A DNA stretch of 43,772 nucleotides from Multifurca ochricompacta (Eukaryota > Basidiomycota > Agaricomycetes > Russulales > Russulaceae), in contig WTXG01000284.1 of the NCBI GenBank assembly GCA_022496185.1, positions 1 to 43,772 of the forward strand. Reading direction: 5' to 3'. Of this stretch, positions 11,183 through 22,273 are shown one piece after another (position 1 is the first letter of the stretch; every line of letters starts with the position of its first letter). The position numbers and the translations under genes are program-made. Below the pieces are notes generated by a model. It was given only the letters and a program-made list of their open reading frames with translations, did no database searches and was not told the origin of the DNA.

Positions 11183-12207
11183 TAACTGCTCATTTCACCC
11201 ACATTAACTCAGCCCATCCATTCAAAACTGAGGTTTTGGGCTATGATAATGTTGTGGAAGTATCATATGTTACTCTATTTCTGTCAGTGGGCATTGTGAC
11301 TAATTTCCTTCAAGTTCTGGTCTCCAGTCACATGACTTTGCCCTGCTTTTGTTCAAACCTCTTCTGAGTCATCCCACCAGACCATCCTCTTTCTTTGTCT
11401 CATACTCTTGCTTTCTTCCCCACTTTGAATGTTTATGTTGAAGACCAGGTTCACTAAGTGATGTTCTCCTGAATTTCCAATATTAGTGTCATTACAACTT
11501 ATCAAGTATCTTTGCATACCTTTCATTCTGATGGTTGGATAATGCTGACATCTACTTCCCCATCAGGGACTGGGACTGGGCCAGGTTCTCTGGCATTAAT
11601 GTTTCAACTTTCATTTGCCTGCAGTCAAACCAGTGCTTACCATTTACCTCCAAGATGTTGGAGACTTCAGGATAATCAACCCATGCTCTATTTTCTGGTA
11701 GGCCAAGTTGATTCTCTGGTGAATAATGTTCAAGCTCTGTGTCTGGTTCTGTCAGGCTTTCCTCAACATTGGAGGTGCTGTTGCTGATGCTAATAATACT
11801 TTGGGCATGATTGTGAATAGCAGGGTGAACATGGGAGGATTTTTGGTTTGTGGTCATTCAAATGTGCTGTGGATTTCCTGACTTGTAACCCACTTTATAT
11901 ATTGCAGGTTTTTTTAGTCTACCCAGCAACTGCCTACCCAAAGTTCAAGATCTGGAATGCTGCAGAGCAATGTAAGGTCTTCCTGTGTCTTTATATGATA
12001 AAGCATCCCACTGAATGTGTTAATTGCATCCCTGTCTTTGCAGTTCCTCTCACTCCCAACACACAAGCTCCAGCCTTGAGCAATGAGCCACCCTGTATGT
12101 CAAGTGTAGTCTATGTAAAATGTGCCCTCCTGAATGTGCTAATTGTATCCTACACCAGAAGACTTATCTTGTGGTTCACCTCCACAACTGTACATACCAG
12201 TCCTCAT
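11183..12207. other. Island spacer, no gene recognised
   Basis: Only short open frames on both strands. The minus frame at 11857-11552 contains EVNGKHWFDCRQMKVETLMP, which looks protein-like but which I cannot assign. Probably degraded transposon sequence. Confidence 0.4.
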
Positions 12208-13060
12208 GGCAAAATCCACAGCACATAAGAAATCCAAGCAAGGTGGCAAGGCAAAGTTGGCATTGATCTCTCTTGGAAAGAAAGCACAAGGTTAGTACTT
12301 CCCTATTTTGCATTGAGATGTTATTGCTTATTGTGTTGCACTTAATCAGGAACACCAGCAAAAGTCTTTGAGGCTTGGTTGAAGAAACTAAGAGGTGCAA
12401 ACACTGTTTCTCTCCTTCATACATTCCTGACACCATCATCAGCTGAGAATAATGTCTTGCACAAGGCTGCAGCTGCTAAAGAGAATACTGCAATGATGAT
12501 ACCACAGCCACCAAGTGGAAGCAGTGTCACTAGCAGCAGATTCAACTTACAAACTGCAATGCACCTTGAGGACAATAGCAACCTGTACACTGCCCTTTGC
12601 ATAAGTTGATCCATTATGCACATGGTCTTGCTGAGGATTAGCAGCATTGTGTCCAGGACTTAACTGCCACAGCTGGGCTTGACTGTTCTGTTACATGGCA
12701 CTGCCAACCAAAGCCAGTCTGATTATTGCCAAAATCATTGCAATGGTAAGTTCTTATCTTCTCATCTTTCTCATTTTTAGATGGATCTCCTAGGCTCAAG
12801 AGCACCATCACTACTTCAAGCAATTCTGACATGGCTGGGCAATTGAAGAATTTATCAAGTCCAGCCTCAAGAACAAGCATGCCTATGCCCATAAATGTGG
12901 ATATTTTGCTGAAATAACAAACCTGGGTGATGTCGCAAGTGATAGGGACAAGGATGAAGAGGATGATAATGACAAGGATGATGAGGACAGGGAGGATGAT
13001 GATGACAAGGATGATGGACTTGAAGGTAATGGGGGTAGCTCAGATACAGGCAATGCATGA
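12208..13060 (+). pseudogene. Unrecognised decayed spliced gene with acidic C-terminus
   Basis: An ATG at 12208 opens MAKSTAHKKSKQGGKAKLAL, a very basic N-terminus. A plausible intron from about 12291 (GTTAGT) to 12349 (AATCAG) joins it to GTPAKVFEAWLKKLRGANTV and a frame that stops at 12607. The next stretch, LIHYAHGLAED then VQDLTATAGLD, continues past that stop in the same style. A second plausible intron (GTAAGT...TTTTTAG) ends near 12780. After further frame changes come HGWAIEEFIKSSLKNKH and a highly acidic tail made of D, E and K (about 12935-13055) ending in a TGA. I do not recognise the family. The combination of basic start, splice sites and acidic end suggests a real, now broken, protein gene, perhaps carried by a transposon. 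Function unknown. Confidence 0.4.
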
Positions 13061-13537
13061 AACATTATGACATTTTTCTGTGTTAGTATGGCCTGAATTT
13101 TGGCCAATAACAATGTTTTGAAAAGTCCATGAAGGGATGGTTACATCCCAGTGTTCAGCATGTATTCTTGTCCATAACAGTTGAAAATTTACTACTAGCA
13201 GTATGAAACCTGATGATGAAACTATTACACAAAGTAGATAAAGTTTCCACTCCAAAGAACCCTGGAAAGTTGATGAAATTCAACCCATGTAGAGGAGTGT
13301 TATTTTTGCCCATATAAAGATGAAAACCATCCCATCAGACAAATTTGGCATGGGATGAACTTGGGTCAAACTTCAGGAGGAATTCATCCAACTGACTCAT
13401 ACCTTACATGTAGTAAAAAACCACCTTTTCACTCCTCTTTGGAGTAGATTTTCATTCCAACTCTGGATGAAACTTATTCCATTCTGGGGCTTATCAATAC
13501 ACAAAAACTATATCATAAATTTATCATTTTACACTAT
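13061..13537. other. Spacer, nothing recognised
   Basis: AT-rich sequence with no supportable gene or repeat, between the unassigned relic and the old gypsy relic. Confidence 0.4.
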
Positions 13538-16080
13538 TTAAGGGTATGAAATGTGGGATGGTTTTCCTACCCTGTAGGTCTCATAGTGCTGTTCTTCTGA
13601 GCTTCTGCATGGGACATCATGAACAAGCTGGGAACTAGTCCCCTCAGGGGAGACCAAATGCTTTGTGGATGTTGTTCTTGCTGTGTCCCCATGTCTTGCT
13701 GTAGGATGCTGGGTAGTTTGTGACATTGCATGGAAGACAGGGTGAATCTTCCATGTCACTGGGAGTTCTAGTTCATATGTCACTGTTGACAGCTTCTGTT
13801 TGATGTGGAAGGGTCCATGACATCAGGGTGCTAGTTTTGCAGTGGGGTGTGATGTGTGGATATTACATCCATCAAGCCACACCTAATCTCTGATGTCATA
13901 AGGGATGAACCTTGTTGGCTTCACTGTCAGTGGCCATTGCACCTTCAAAAGGCTCTCATTGGCTGATTTCTGTGCTTTTTCCAATTAGTTGATACATTGT
14001 GTAACAGATGGGACATTTGTGGGCTTCTAGGTTCAAGAGGTGCATGGGACCCTGTCTGAGATGATCTTCTGTGGTAAGCCATAGTGGTGGTGGATATGGT
14101 CATGGTACAGCTTTGCAATGCCTTCTGCTGAGATTGCCTCAAAAATGTATGAAGATTGTGGCCTTGGAACAGTCATGGTCCATGACTATCAGGACAGAGT
14201 CAAAACTATGAGAATTTGGCAACTTGATGATGAAGTCCATTGCAATAGTCTGAAAAGGTGTTGTCATGAAGGGAGTTGATGGGAGTGTGTGTTGGTGGTC
14301 TAGGGTGCATGTTTACTTTATTTGCCTGGTAGTCAGTGCATCCCTTGACATAGTTCTCAATGTCTTTCTTCATGTTTGGCCACCAGTAGTCACATTTGAC
14401 CAAGGCATATGTGTTGGCAATGCCTGGGTGGCCAGCAGAAGGGAGGTCATGGTGAAAATGGATCACCCCCCTTTTAATGTTGTCACCACCAGTGACAACC
14501 AGATGGTCACTGTCCTTCCACCACAAACCCTTGATCTGCTTTAGGCCATGTGTATCAGCCCAGGAGTGGCACAGGGATTGGTTCATATTCTGTGAGACCT
14601 GGGCCCAGAGATCTATATTGTGAAGACTGACAACTGCCACATTTGTGAAGACATCTTTGGGGAGGACAGTGACATTGTTGTTGTCTTCCTCAAGTGAAGG
14701 GGCAGCTTGCCATGAGAGGGCATCACCTTGTGCATTGTGACTTCTGGCAACATGTTTCAGGGTGAAGTTGTATTCCTCTATTTCTAGAACCTCCCTTGTG
14801 ATACAGTGGCTGACTTTGTGTGGTTCTTTCCAGGAGGTTGGAATGGTTGGTGTGAATAGTGGTTTTATATGGGGTGCCAGCCAAGTAAGGGTGCCAATGT
14901 CACAATGCTTTGACAATTGCTAACAATTCTTGATCCCAGATGTCATAGTTGTGCTCTGCTGCTGAGAATGTTTCTGAATAGAATGCCACAGGATGTGAGA
15001 TATCTTTTGCATCATGTTGGGATATCACAGCCCCATTGGTGAAGCTTGAGGCATCTACATTTGAGTTTGAATGGTTGCATGAGGTCTGGCTGGATTAGAA
15101 CAGGTTCTGAGCCTATAATGCCTTTGATACAGTTGAAGGCTTGTTCTTCTTCTTCCTCCCAATGCCACAGTGTGTCTTTTTTGAGCAGGTTGTTTAATGG
15201 TCTTGCAATTCTGGAAAGGCCTTTGATGAAGTGTTCAAATGTGCATTTTGTAGGCTTCAAGTAGAGATCATGTTCAGCCAGGATGTCAAGTACATGATGG
15301 ACTCTAGTGTGATGATGGTTGAAATCATATTCCATGGCTACAAGGATGTCATCCATGTAGACTAAGACTTCACCAGTGAGGATAAGATCTCAGAAAATGT
15401 GATTCATCATTGCTTGGAAGGTTGCTGGGGAGTTTGTCAGGCTGAAGAACATGACATTGGGCTTTAACAGCCATTGGTTTGTTTTGAATGCAGCTTTAGG
15501 TTGATTGCTGTTGCAAATGTGTATATGTTATATCCCCAGTGGATATCCATTTTAGAGAATAGAGATTTAGTACACATGGTGTTGATGAGTTCAGAGATGA
15601 GTGGGGGGGATAGGTGTTTTGTATGATTAACACATTAATTTTAAATTTTATGGTAATCCTGGACAGGACATAATTTGCCATCTTTCTTTTTGATGAAGAA
15701 GGGTGAAGCATAGGGTGATGTGGATGGGCAAATGTATCCTTTGGCCTAGGTGTTCTTCCCAGAATATGGTGAGTGCCTCCTGTTCAGGTTTCATAAAAGG
15801 GTATATTTTACAGTCAACAGAAGGTGGCAGCTCTGGGGAGAAGTTGATTGCATGGTCCCAGGGTCATAATGGTGGAAAATGCTGTGATTCTTCCTCTGAG
15901 AATACTTTACAATTTCTGTGATATTCCACAGGCACAAGATCATCAAAAGTCTTTTCTTCCTTCCCATGCACAGCTTTCTGTGCAAGCTCTGATGCCTTGG
16001 TGACAGCAGTACACCTGATCTTCATCCTCCAGCTCTTCCCACTTGACTGGCTCACCAATCAATGATGATTGTGCAACTTA
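13538..16080 (-). pseudogene. Old Ty3/gypsy polyprotein relic (RT, RNase H, integrase)
   Basis: The minus strand gives successive blocks of a gypsy pol. An RT entry region (FSEEESQHFPPL) lies near 15880. NSPATFQAMMNHIF and the catalytic YMDDIL lie near 15440-15340. LAEHDLYLKPTKCTFEHF and FIKGLSRIARPLNNLL lead into the RNase H region (15356-15012). The end of RNase H, then an H2C2 zinc finger (HHDLPSAGHPG...CTDYQ), lies at 14916-14206. An integrase core piece lies near 14140-13945, and LELPVTWKIHPVFHAM follows at 13783-13538. Stops and frame changes are frequent. No LTRs belonging to it were recognised, and its sequence is clearly different from the young element beside it. Gag and protease are absent, possibly lost when the young complex inserted next to it. 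Confidence 0.8.
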
Positions 16081-16120
16081 TGGGATGGTGTGCAGCATAG
16101 TCATAACCAAGGGATGTAAT

Positions 16121-17028
16121 TGTAACGGGTGAAGCTCCGTGTACACTTAGTAACAAAGAAGGGCAAAAATGTGGCGACCTAAGTCGTTGGGCGTACCGCG
16201 GAGGCAAACATCACGCGTCAAGCAATGACCAGGAACTGTGTCACCCAATGTGGTTTTGCAACCACGATGACGGCGTTCTGAAACTGGAAGAAGCTGCAGC
16301 CCCAAGAGGACAAGATCCAAAGGATCGAGTCACACAGGGAGGCAGTGTACCATTAGCACTATGTATCGAACTCGTGTAGACAGTTACTCACCTGCAGCCC
16401 CAAGAGGACAAGATGGGGGCTACAGGCTGTTACAGGGGGTCTTATATACATTTCTCAGTGTAACGAGGTAAGCAGTAGGTGTAAGCAAGAATCAGCAAGT
16501 ATCAGTCAGCTGTATTGCTGACTGAGCCTTATCTTTGTGATTCGTAAGCTGCTTTACTCTGCTGACTGATCATGCTCCACAATGTGATGTCATAATGACG
16601 TCATTGTGGAGTAGATAACTGATATGTAATCTAGCCCTTAGGTCTGGAACACGTCTATCTACTGATACATGTGATTCTGTGCTAAAATTGGCCATGGCCC
16701 AACCTGGGCCCTTATCTAGAGCTCCACTTACCTAGAACCTTCTAGGCTGGACTCCTCTTATCTTGATAACAGCTCCACTTGGTCTAGAACCATCTAGACT
16801 GTGGGGCCTTGCCTATTGTGGTAAACACAATAGAGAATCGACTTGTTATTGTTGAGTGGCTCTTGTGCTGACTAAGCAGCATGTGACTATTACATGTGAC
16901 TCGGTCACATGATCCATGTCACGACTACATTCCCATGATCACGTGTTTGAGACTGCTGGGTAATCTTCCCACAGTCATGTGATCCAAAAGGGAGAAAAAT
17001 AAAGGAAAAATAAAGTAGAGCCGTGACA
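16121..17028 (-). repeat. LTR 1 (minus-oriented), 908 bp
   Basis: Read on the minus strand it begins TGTCACGGCTCTAC and ends CACCCGTTACA. It has the same TG...CA ends and the same internal blocks as the plus-oriented LTRs at 18618 and 26059. By eye it differs from LTR 2 at only about four positions over its length. Inside LTR 1 the CRE-type palindrome is at 16576-16610. On its minus-strand inner side (17029 onwards) the purine-rich tract GGAGGGGGGTAA adjoins it, so this is the 3' LTR of the truncated copy. Confidence 0.9.
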
Positions 17029-18617
17029 TTACCCCCCTCCTAGGGCGTAATGTCCTCGTAAGCCGTATAGAGTTGTGTGGGCTGCCAAGGGGCAGTGGCG
17101 AAGTGGATTGCGGCAATCTTCCTAGGAGCTCCTGGGTTCTGTTGATAGAACTTTTGAATGGAGTCCTGTGCATGGGTTAGATTCCGTTCCGGTTCCCACG
17201 TATCTTCGCCTTCTCCATAACCCTTCCATCGGATAAGGAACTTGAGTGTGTGACCAAACATTTTGCTATCTCTGATATGGTCCACTTCATACTCTTCCTC
17301 ACCATCTATGGTAATGGGGTCTGGTGGTGTGGGCATCAGCCCGTTATCGTCGTTGCCTTTGTATAGACTGAGGCGGTCCACATGAAATATGTTGTGGACT
17401 TTTAGTGCAGGGGGCAAGTCCAATTTGTAATCCAGGTCGCTAAGTTTCTTCAGAACTTTAAAAGGTCCTAACTGCTTGGGACCAAGCTTCTGGGACTGCT
17501 GGTGGATTTTAATGTTTTTGGACTGCAACCAGACATAATCTCCCTCCTTTGGGAAATTGTGCCCTGATTGAGCTAGATCACGAGTCATACGTGTCTTGCT
17601 AAGCCTCATAGCTGCCTCTGCGTCGCGTCGGGCAAGACGTAACTGTTGTAGGCATTGGTCTAAACTGGGGATGCCAGTGGCACGTCCCGCGGGGATAGTG
17701 AAGTCCGGGGTATACCCGTAGAGTAATTCAAATGGGGTATGATCCGTTGCTGAGGACTTCCTTGTGTTTAATACGAACTCCGCCGTGGGGAGTAGCTCGA
17801 TCCAGTCATCCTGTCTCTTGCCAATGAAGAGTCGTAAATATTGTTCTATTTCTTGATTTTTACGCTCTGTCATACCATTGGCTTGTGGATGATAGGCTGT
17901 GGTGAGACTACTGTTCACCCCTAAACGCTTCAAGGTGGCGCGCATGGTCCTTGCTGCAAACTGGGGACCCCTGTCACTGACAATGCTTTTGGGGATCCCA
18001 TGCAGAGGGAATACATGGTCGAAGTATATTTTTCCCATGCCATCTGCTGTAATACCACTTGTAACTGGGAATAGATGCACTTGCTTCGTATAATGATCCA
18101 CTATTGTTAGGATCGCATCTTTCCCGGAAGAGGAAGGTAGCCCTGTGATCAGATCTACTCCGATCGTTTGCCAGGGTCCTTCTGGAACTTCCAGTGGTTG
18201 CAGAGGGGCGACTGGGTGCTTATCCATCCGATATCGCTGACATCGGTCGCATCCTTCGACATAGCGCGTAATATATTGTGCCATTCTGGGCCACCAATAA
18301 TAGCGTGATACCAACTCGATGGTCCCATTTTTACCAGGGTGACCGGCTGTAACCGAATCGTGACAATCCCGAATAATGTCTTTTCGGAGATCCGGTACGT
18401 TGGGTACATAAAGTTTCCCTTTGTAGTAAACTAGGCCATCTTCTTCTTCCCAAAGGTTGACGCCATCTCTCAAGGCGCTGGGAGCAGTCTTGGTAAGGGT
18501 TTTTAATCCTTCTATGACTTCTGCTTCCCTGCTTCCTGCCTTCTTTATGTGTTCCGTAAGGGGAGAACTTTGTGGGCGGTAATGTGCCCGTGCTGCACTA
18601 AGAAAGTGTTCCGGCTT
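17029..18617 (-). CDS. Chromovirus pol 3' fragment: integrase plus chromodomain, open frame
   Basis: This is an uninterrupted frame of about 525 residues covering the end of pol of a Ty3/gypsy chromovirus. Using the frame that begins at 18623, the zinc finger has H88, H95, C125 and C128. The DDE core has D157 (TIGVDLITG), D217 (SIVSDRGPQF) and E253 (GMTERKNQEIE). A GPY-like segment near 380-415 (LGPFKVLKK, NIFHVDRLSL) is followed by a chromodomain at about 443-495 (YEVDHIRD, FLIRWKGYG, DTWEPERNL). The integrase inserts cDNA, and chromodomains usually target heterochromatin marks. It is 5'-truncated. Just upstream of KPEHFLSAAR the frame runs straight into the TGTCAC end of the oppositely oriented LTR 2, so protease, RT and RNase H are missing. 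Unlike the same region of the full element to the right, it has no frame breaks. Confidence 0.9.
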
Positions 18618-19034
18618 TGTCACGGCTCTACTTTATTTTTCCTTTATTTTTCTCCCTTTTGGATCACATGACTGTGGGAAGATTACCCAGCAGTCTCAAC
18701 ACGTGATCATGGGAATGTAGTCGTGACATGGATCATGTGACCGAGTCACATGTAATAGTCACATGCTGCTTAGTCAGCACAAGAGCCACTCAACAATAAC
18801 AAGTCGATTCTCTATTGTGTTTACCACAATAGGCAAGGCCCCACAGTCTAGACGGTTCTAGACCAAGTGGAGCTGTTATCAAGATAAGAAGAGTCCAGCC
18901 TAGAAGGTTCTAGGTAAGTGGAGCTCTAGATAAGGGCCCAGGTTGGGCCATGGCCAATTTTAGCACAGAATCACATGTATCAGTAGATAGACGTGTTCCA
19001 GACCTAAGGGCTAGATTACATATCAGTTATCTAC

Positions 19035-19069
19035 TCCACAATGACGTCATTATGACATCACATTGTGGA
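19035..19069. promoter_or_regulatory. CRE-type palindrome in LTR 2
   Basis: A 35-bp near-palindrome, arms TCCACAATG...CATTGTGGA, containing the CRE octamer TGACGTCA and a second related TGACATCA. It lies about 130 bp upstream of the TATA box, a plausible position for an upstream activating site bound by a bZIP factor of the ATF/CREB type. The equivalents are 16576-16610 (LTR 1) and 26474-26508 (LTR 3). Confidence 0.6.
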
Positions 19070-19196
19070 GCATGATCAGTCAGCAGAGTAAAGCAGCTTA
19101 CGAATCACAAAGATAAGGCTCAGTCAGCAATACAGCTGACTGATACTTGCTGATTCTTGCTTACACCTACTGCTTACCTCGTTACACTGAGAAATG

Positions 19197-19204
19197 TATA
19201 TAAG
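19197..19204 (+). promoter_or_regulatory. TATA box of the LTR promoter
   Basis: TATATAAG, about 30 bp upstream of the CATCTTGTCC region where the transcript may start. Conserved in all three LTRs. Confidence 0.55.
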
Positions 19205-19253
19205 ACCCCCTGTAACAGCCTGTAGCCCCCATCTTGTCCTCTTGGGGCTGCAG

Positions 19254-19351
19254 GTGAGTAACTGTCTACACGAGTTCGATACATAGTGCTAATGGTACAC
19301 TGCCTCCCTGTGTGACTCGATCCTTTGGATCTTGTCCTCTTGGGGCTGCAG
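19254..19351 (+). other. Putative intron within the LTR/leader, bounded by 23-nt direct repeats
   Basis: The sequence ATCTTGTCCTCTTGGGGCTGCAG occurs at 19231-19253 and again, identically, at 19329-19351. The first copy is followed directly by GTGAGT, a strong 5' splice site. The second copy ends in a pyrimidine-rich CTGCAG, a plausible 3' splice site. Splicing would remove exactly 98 nt. The same arrangement is present in LTR 1 and LTR 3. Splicing itself is inferred, not seen. Confidence 0.5.
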
Positions 19352-19524
19352 CTTCTTCCAGTTTCAGAACGCCGTCATCGTGGTTGCAAAACCACATTGG
19401 GTGACACAGTTCCTGGTCATTGCTTGACGCGTGATGTTTGCCTCCGCGGTACGCCCAACGACTTAGGTCGCCACATTTTTGCCCTTCTTTGTTACTAAGT
19501 GTACACGGAGCTTCACCTGTTACA

Positions 19525-21030
19525 TTAGGACAAGATTGTATCCTACGTGTCCTCCCAGTTTCGGGCCGGCACTTTAAATCCTTTTTTACAGCAGTAGTAG
19601 TGTTTCACACAGTCTTAGTTACAACCCCTGGGGTCGGAGGCCTGATCAGACAGTAGCTGAGTTGAGCCAATAATTCATAGCCGAGGCGGTGATCAGAGAT
19701 ATACCCGAGTAGTGGTTATCCTGGTTGCTTGGTCATTCCAAACTCGAGTTGTCGTGTTTACACGCGCTTGGGGATCATCTGTGCCGGATCTCCTACCAAG
19801 GAGTGTAAAACTGGGCAGAGCTGAGGGGGCCCCGGGAAACCGGTGACGAACTCAGAGAGACATCTGTCAGAACCGATTTCAGAGCACTTGGGCTCGTGTC
19901 CCTTGTGTGAGAGGCAGCCAATAGGTCAGGAGACTGCGGCAGACAGCCTTGGGCTCTGTAACTTCCCATATCATTTTTCCTGGTGTTTGTCATTACCGCG
20001 GAGCTTGGCTAGTGCACTCTTGTGTGCATTAGTATTCGCCTCTTTGGTTGACACACCCTTCCATCCTGTGCTTAGCGTTGCGCGGCACTTGTAACATCGA
20101 AACACACCAAAACTACGAAGCTTTTGGTCCAGCGGACCAGCTTCCATACCTTTTTCCACAACGCCGCGTATTCCGTGGGTTGACCGTATCATCCGGCGCG
20201 CTCGAGAGCGTGTCCAACAACTTGAAGGAGAGGAGACACATTTTAACGCCGCCGCTTCCTATTCAGGAGCAGCCGCATCAGGAAGACGTGACTGCGGAGA
20301 ACATTCTTCCGCAACACCCCGACTTCCCTTTTACTTTCAACAACCTTCCCTCGACAGTCTCCTTCGATCTCGCATATCATTACCGTTGGGATAACACCCA
20401 AGAAGAACATTTTGCCACACCCGCCTCTTCTACCATAGAAGGGTCAGAAGGCGCTCTCTCCACTTCCCCTACTCTCCGCGAAGCCAACAACATGTTGAAG
20501 AAAGCTTCGAGGACGAACGGGACATTTATCTTTACCCAACAGACTGGTGCGCAACTGGTTAAACGAAATAACTGAACGTTTACACCACCACCCGTCTGCC
20601 GAGGCCGAACTTAGAGAGCTTTTTGGCAACTGGTATCTCCCCGGTACAGAAGTAACGGTCACCGACCTTGTGCACGCGCCGCTGAGTGGGAAGAAGAAGA
20701 AGAATTAGGGTCAGAATTAGAATATCTGACCGACTGAACGGTGGCTTCTAGAAGTTCTAGAACACCCAACCCTCCATACTCTCGCTCCGCTAGGCCCTCT
20801 CGATTACCTAGCCGGCACCGTCGCCTATAGAAAATTTAATCTCCCCTGCAATCGAGGCAGAACTAGAAGAACAACAGTTTATCAGGAATTTAGCTTCCCA
20901 GTTATCTGACGAATTACTCCGTCAAGCTGGTGTACCTGATATTACTTCTTCTAATTCCACTCCTTCCGATTCCAGCACTCCTACTCGTCGCGACACTCCT
21001 CCAGCCAGACAGAATAGTCCTACTAGTCCT
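19525..21030 (+). other. Leader / upstream open frames of the chromovirus
   Basis: A long region of about 1.5 kb between LTR 2 and the recognisable gag. An open frame at 20048-20575 encodes a protein with no family I know. After it, SAEAELRELFGNWYLPG and IEAELEEQQFIRNLASQ suggest that coding sequence continues in shifted frames into gag. It may be an N-terminal gag extension broken by indels, or a separate element-specific protein. Confidence 0.45.
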
Positions 21031-22273
21031 ATGGCTAGCACCGCTCCCACAACCGGGCCCAGTGGACCCAGTGCCAATCCCCCGCCGCCAGCGCAGACCC
21101 CGCTTACAATGACACCGGCAGAGCTTTGTAATATGATGGGCGCCATGATGGCCGCCATCACACAGCTCTCCGCGGATGTTCAAATAGTGGTCCAGCAGCT
21201 TGGACAGCCAACCCCTCCCCAGACAGTCGGCTCCGGAAAAGACTCTTCCGTTGCCCGACCTGCTTCCTGGGATGGAAAGGGAAATTCGGCTGACGCCAGG
21301 CACTTCCTGGCAGCATTTCATAATTGGGGATGGAACCAAAAGCGGAATTTGAACGACTATGACCCCACGACAACCAGCTGGTCCAAGAGGGACGCAGATT
21401 GGATCTTGGCGGTCTTGAATTTAATGACTGGAGATGCACGAACGTGGGCTCTGCCGCACTTGGAGCAATTAAAAAACAGAGTTATTCCCTTTTCAGCGAA
21501 TTGGGGTAACTTCGAACAGGCATTTACTTCACGGTTTATACCGCACGATATTGGAGAAGCAGCGCGGTCAGCGCTGAAGAAAATCCAACAAGGACGCCAC
21601 AGCGTGGCAGAATACAAAGCTCGCTTCGACGAGCATTCACCTCAAACCGGATGGTCGGACCGTGACCTTTTCGATCGGTTCTACGATGGCCTTTCCGGCA
21701 AAATCAAAGACACCTTGGCCATTATGCCGTGCAACCCACAGATATGCAGACACTCTTTACATCTGCTCAGCTAATCGACCAAAGATTACGCCGAAGAGAA
21801 GCAGAAAAGAAGGGAGAAGTTCTCCCTGAACCAACCCAGCACCGAAAAGACCCCAATGCTATGGAGATCGATGCCTCCAAACAGCAACAAACAGGGTCTG
21901 GAAAGAAAAGCTTTTATGATTACAAAGCTGCCTTTAAAGGAAAGTGCACGGGATGTGGAAGCAGTGCCCATACTTGGGCGAACGGCAACCACAAAGAGCA
22001 AATCTGCAATCACTGTGGAAGAAAGGGCATATTACCACAGGTTGTTATCACAAATGGGCTGGAAAGCCCAAAGCAGCAAAAGTCGCTGGCTCTGATAGCC
22101 AGGCACCTGCAGCTCCTCAAGCTGCCGCAGCAAGCACCCAGCCTACCCAGGCTGCTAATGCTAGCTCGACCTCCAAAAAGGGTAACGCGCCCGCCAATAG
22201 CGACAACTCAGAGCTCCTGAAGCAGGTGGCCGACCTTAAGGCCCAAATCGAAGCTCTGAAGGCAAGTTTTTAG
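21031..22273 (+). pseudogene. gag (capsid and zinc knuckle), frame-broken
   Basis: From an ATG at 21031 comes a Pro/Thr/Ser-rich N-terminus, a coiled region (LCNMMGAMMAAITQLSADVQ), then the retrotransposon gag core: PASWDGKGNSADARHFLAAF, MTGDARTWALPHLEQL and FTSRFIPHDIGEAARSALKK. The frame breaks near 21740, where it should continue into the next frame (LFTSAQLIDQRLRRREAEK). It breaks again near the zinc knuckle, where CNHCGRKG (one frame) is followed by HITTGCYHKW (another), together a CCHC motif. The C-terminus ends ELLKQVADLKAQIEALKASF. Gag forms the particle and binds the RNA. A Met further upstream in the leader is possible. Confidence 0.8.

Larger units (their letters stand above)
18618..19524 (+). 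repeat. LTR 2, 907 bp
   Basis: Begins TGTCACGGCTC and ends CACCTGTTACA. It carries a TATA box at 19197-19204 (TATATAAG), the CRE palindrome at 19035-19069, and an intron-like segment at 19254-19351. It serves as 5' LTR of the full element and abuts the inverted pol fragment with no spacer. Confidence 0.9.

Noticed and set aside
20914..21339. Minus-strand open frames over gag
   Set aside because: Gly/Arg/Ser-rich shadows of the GC-rich gag coding sequence on the plus strand.
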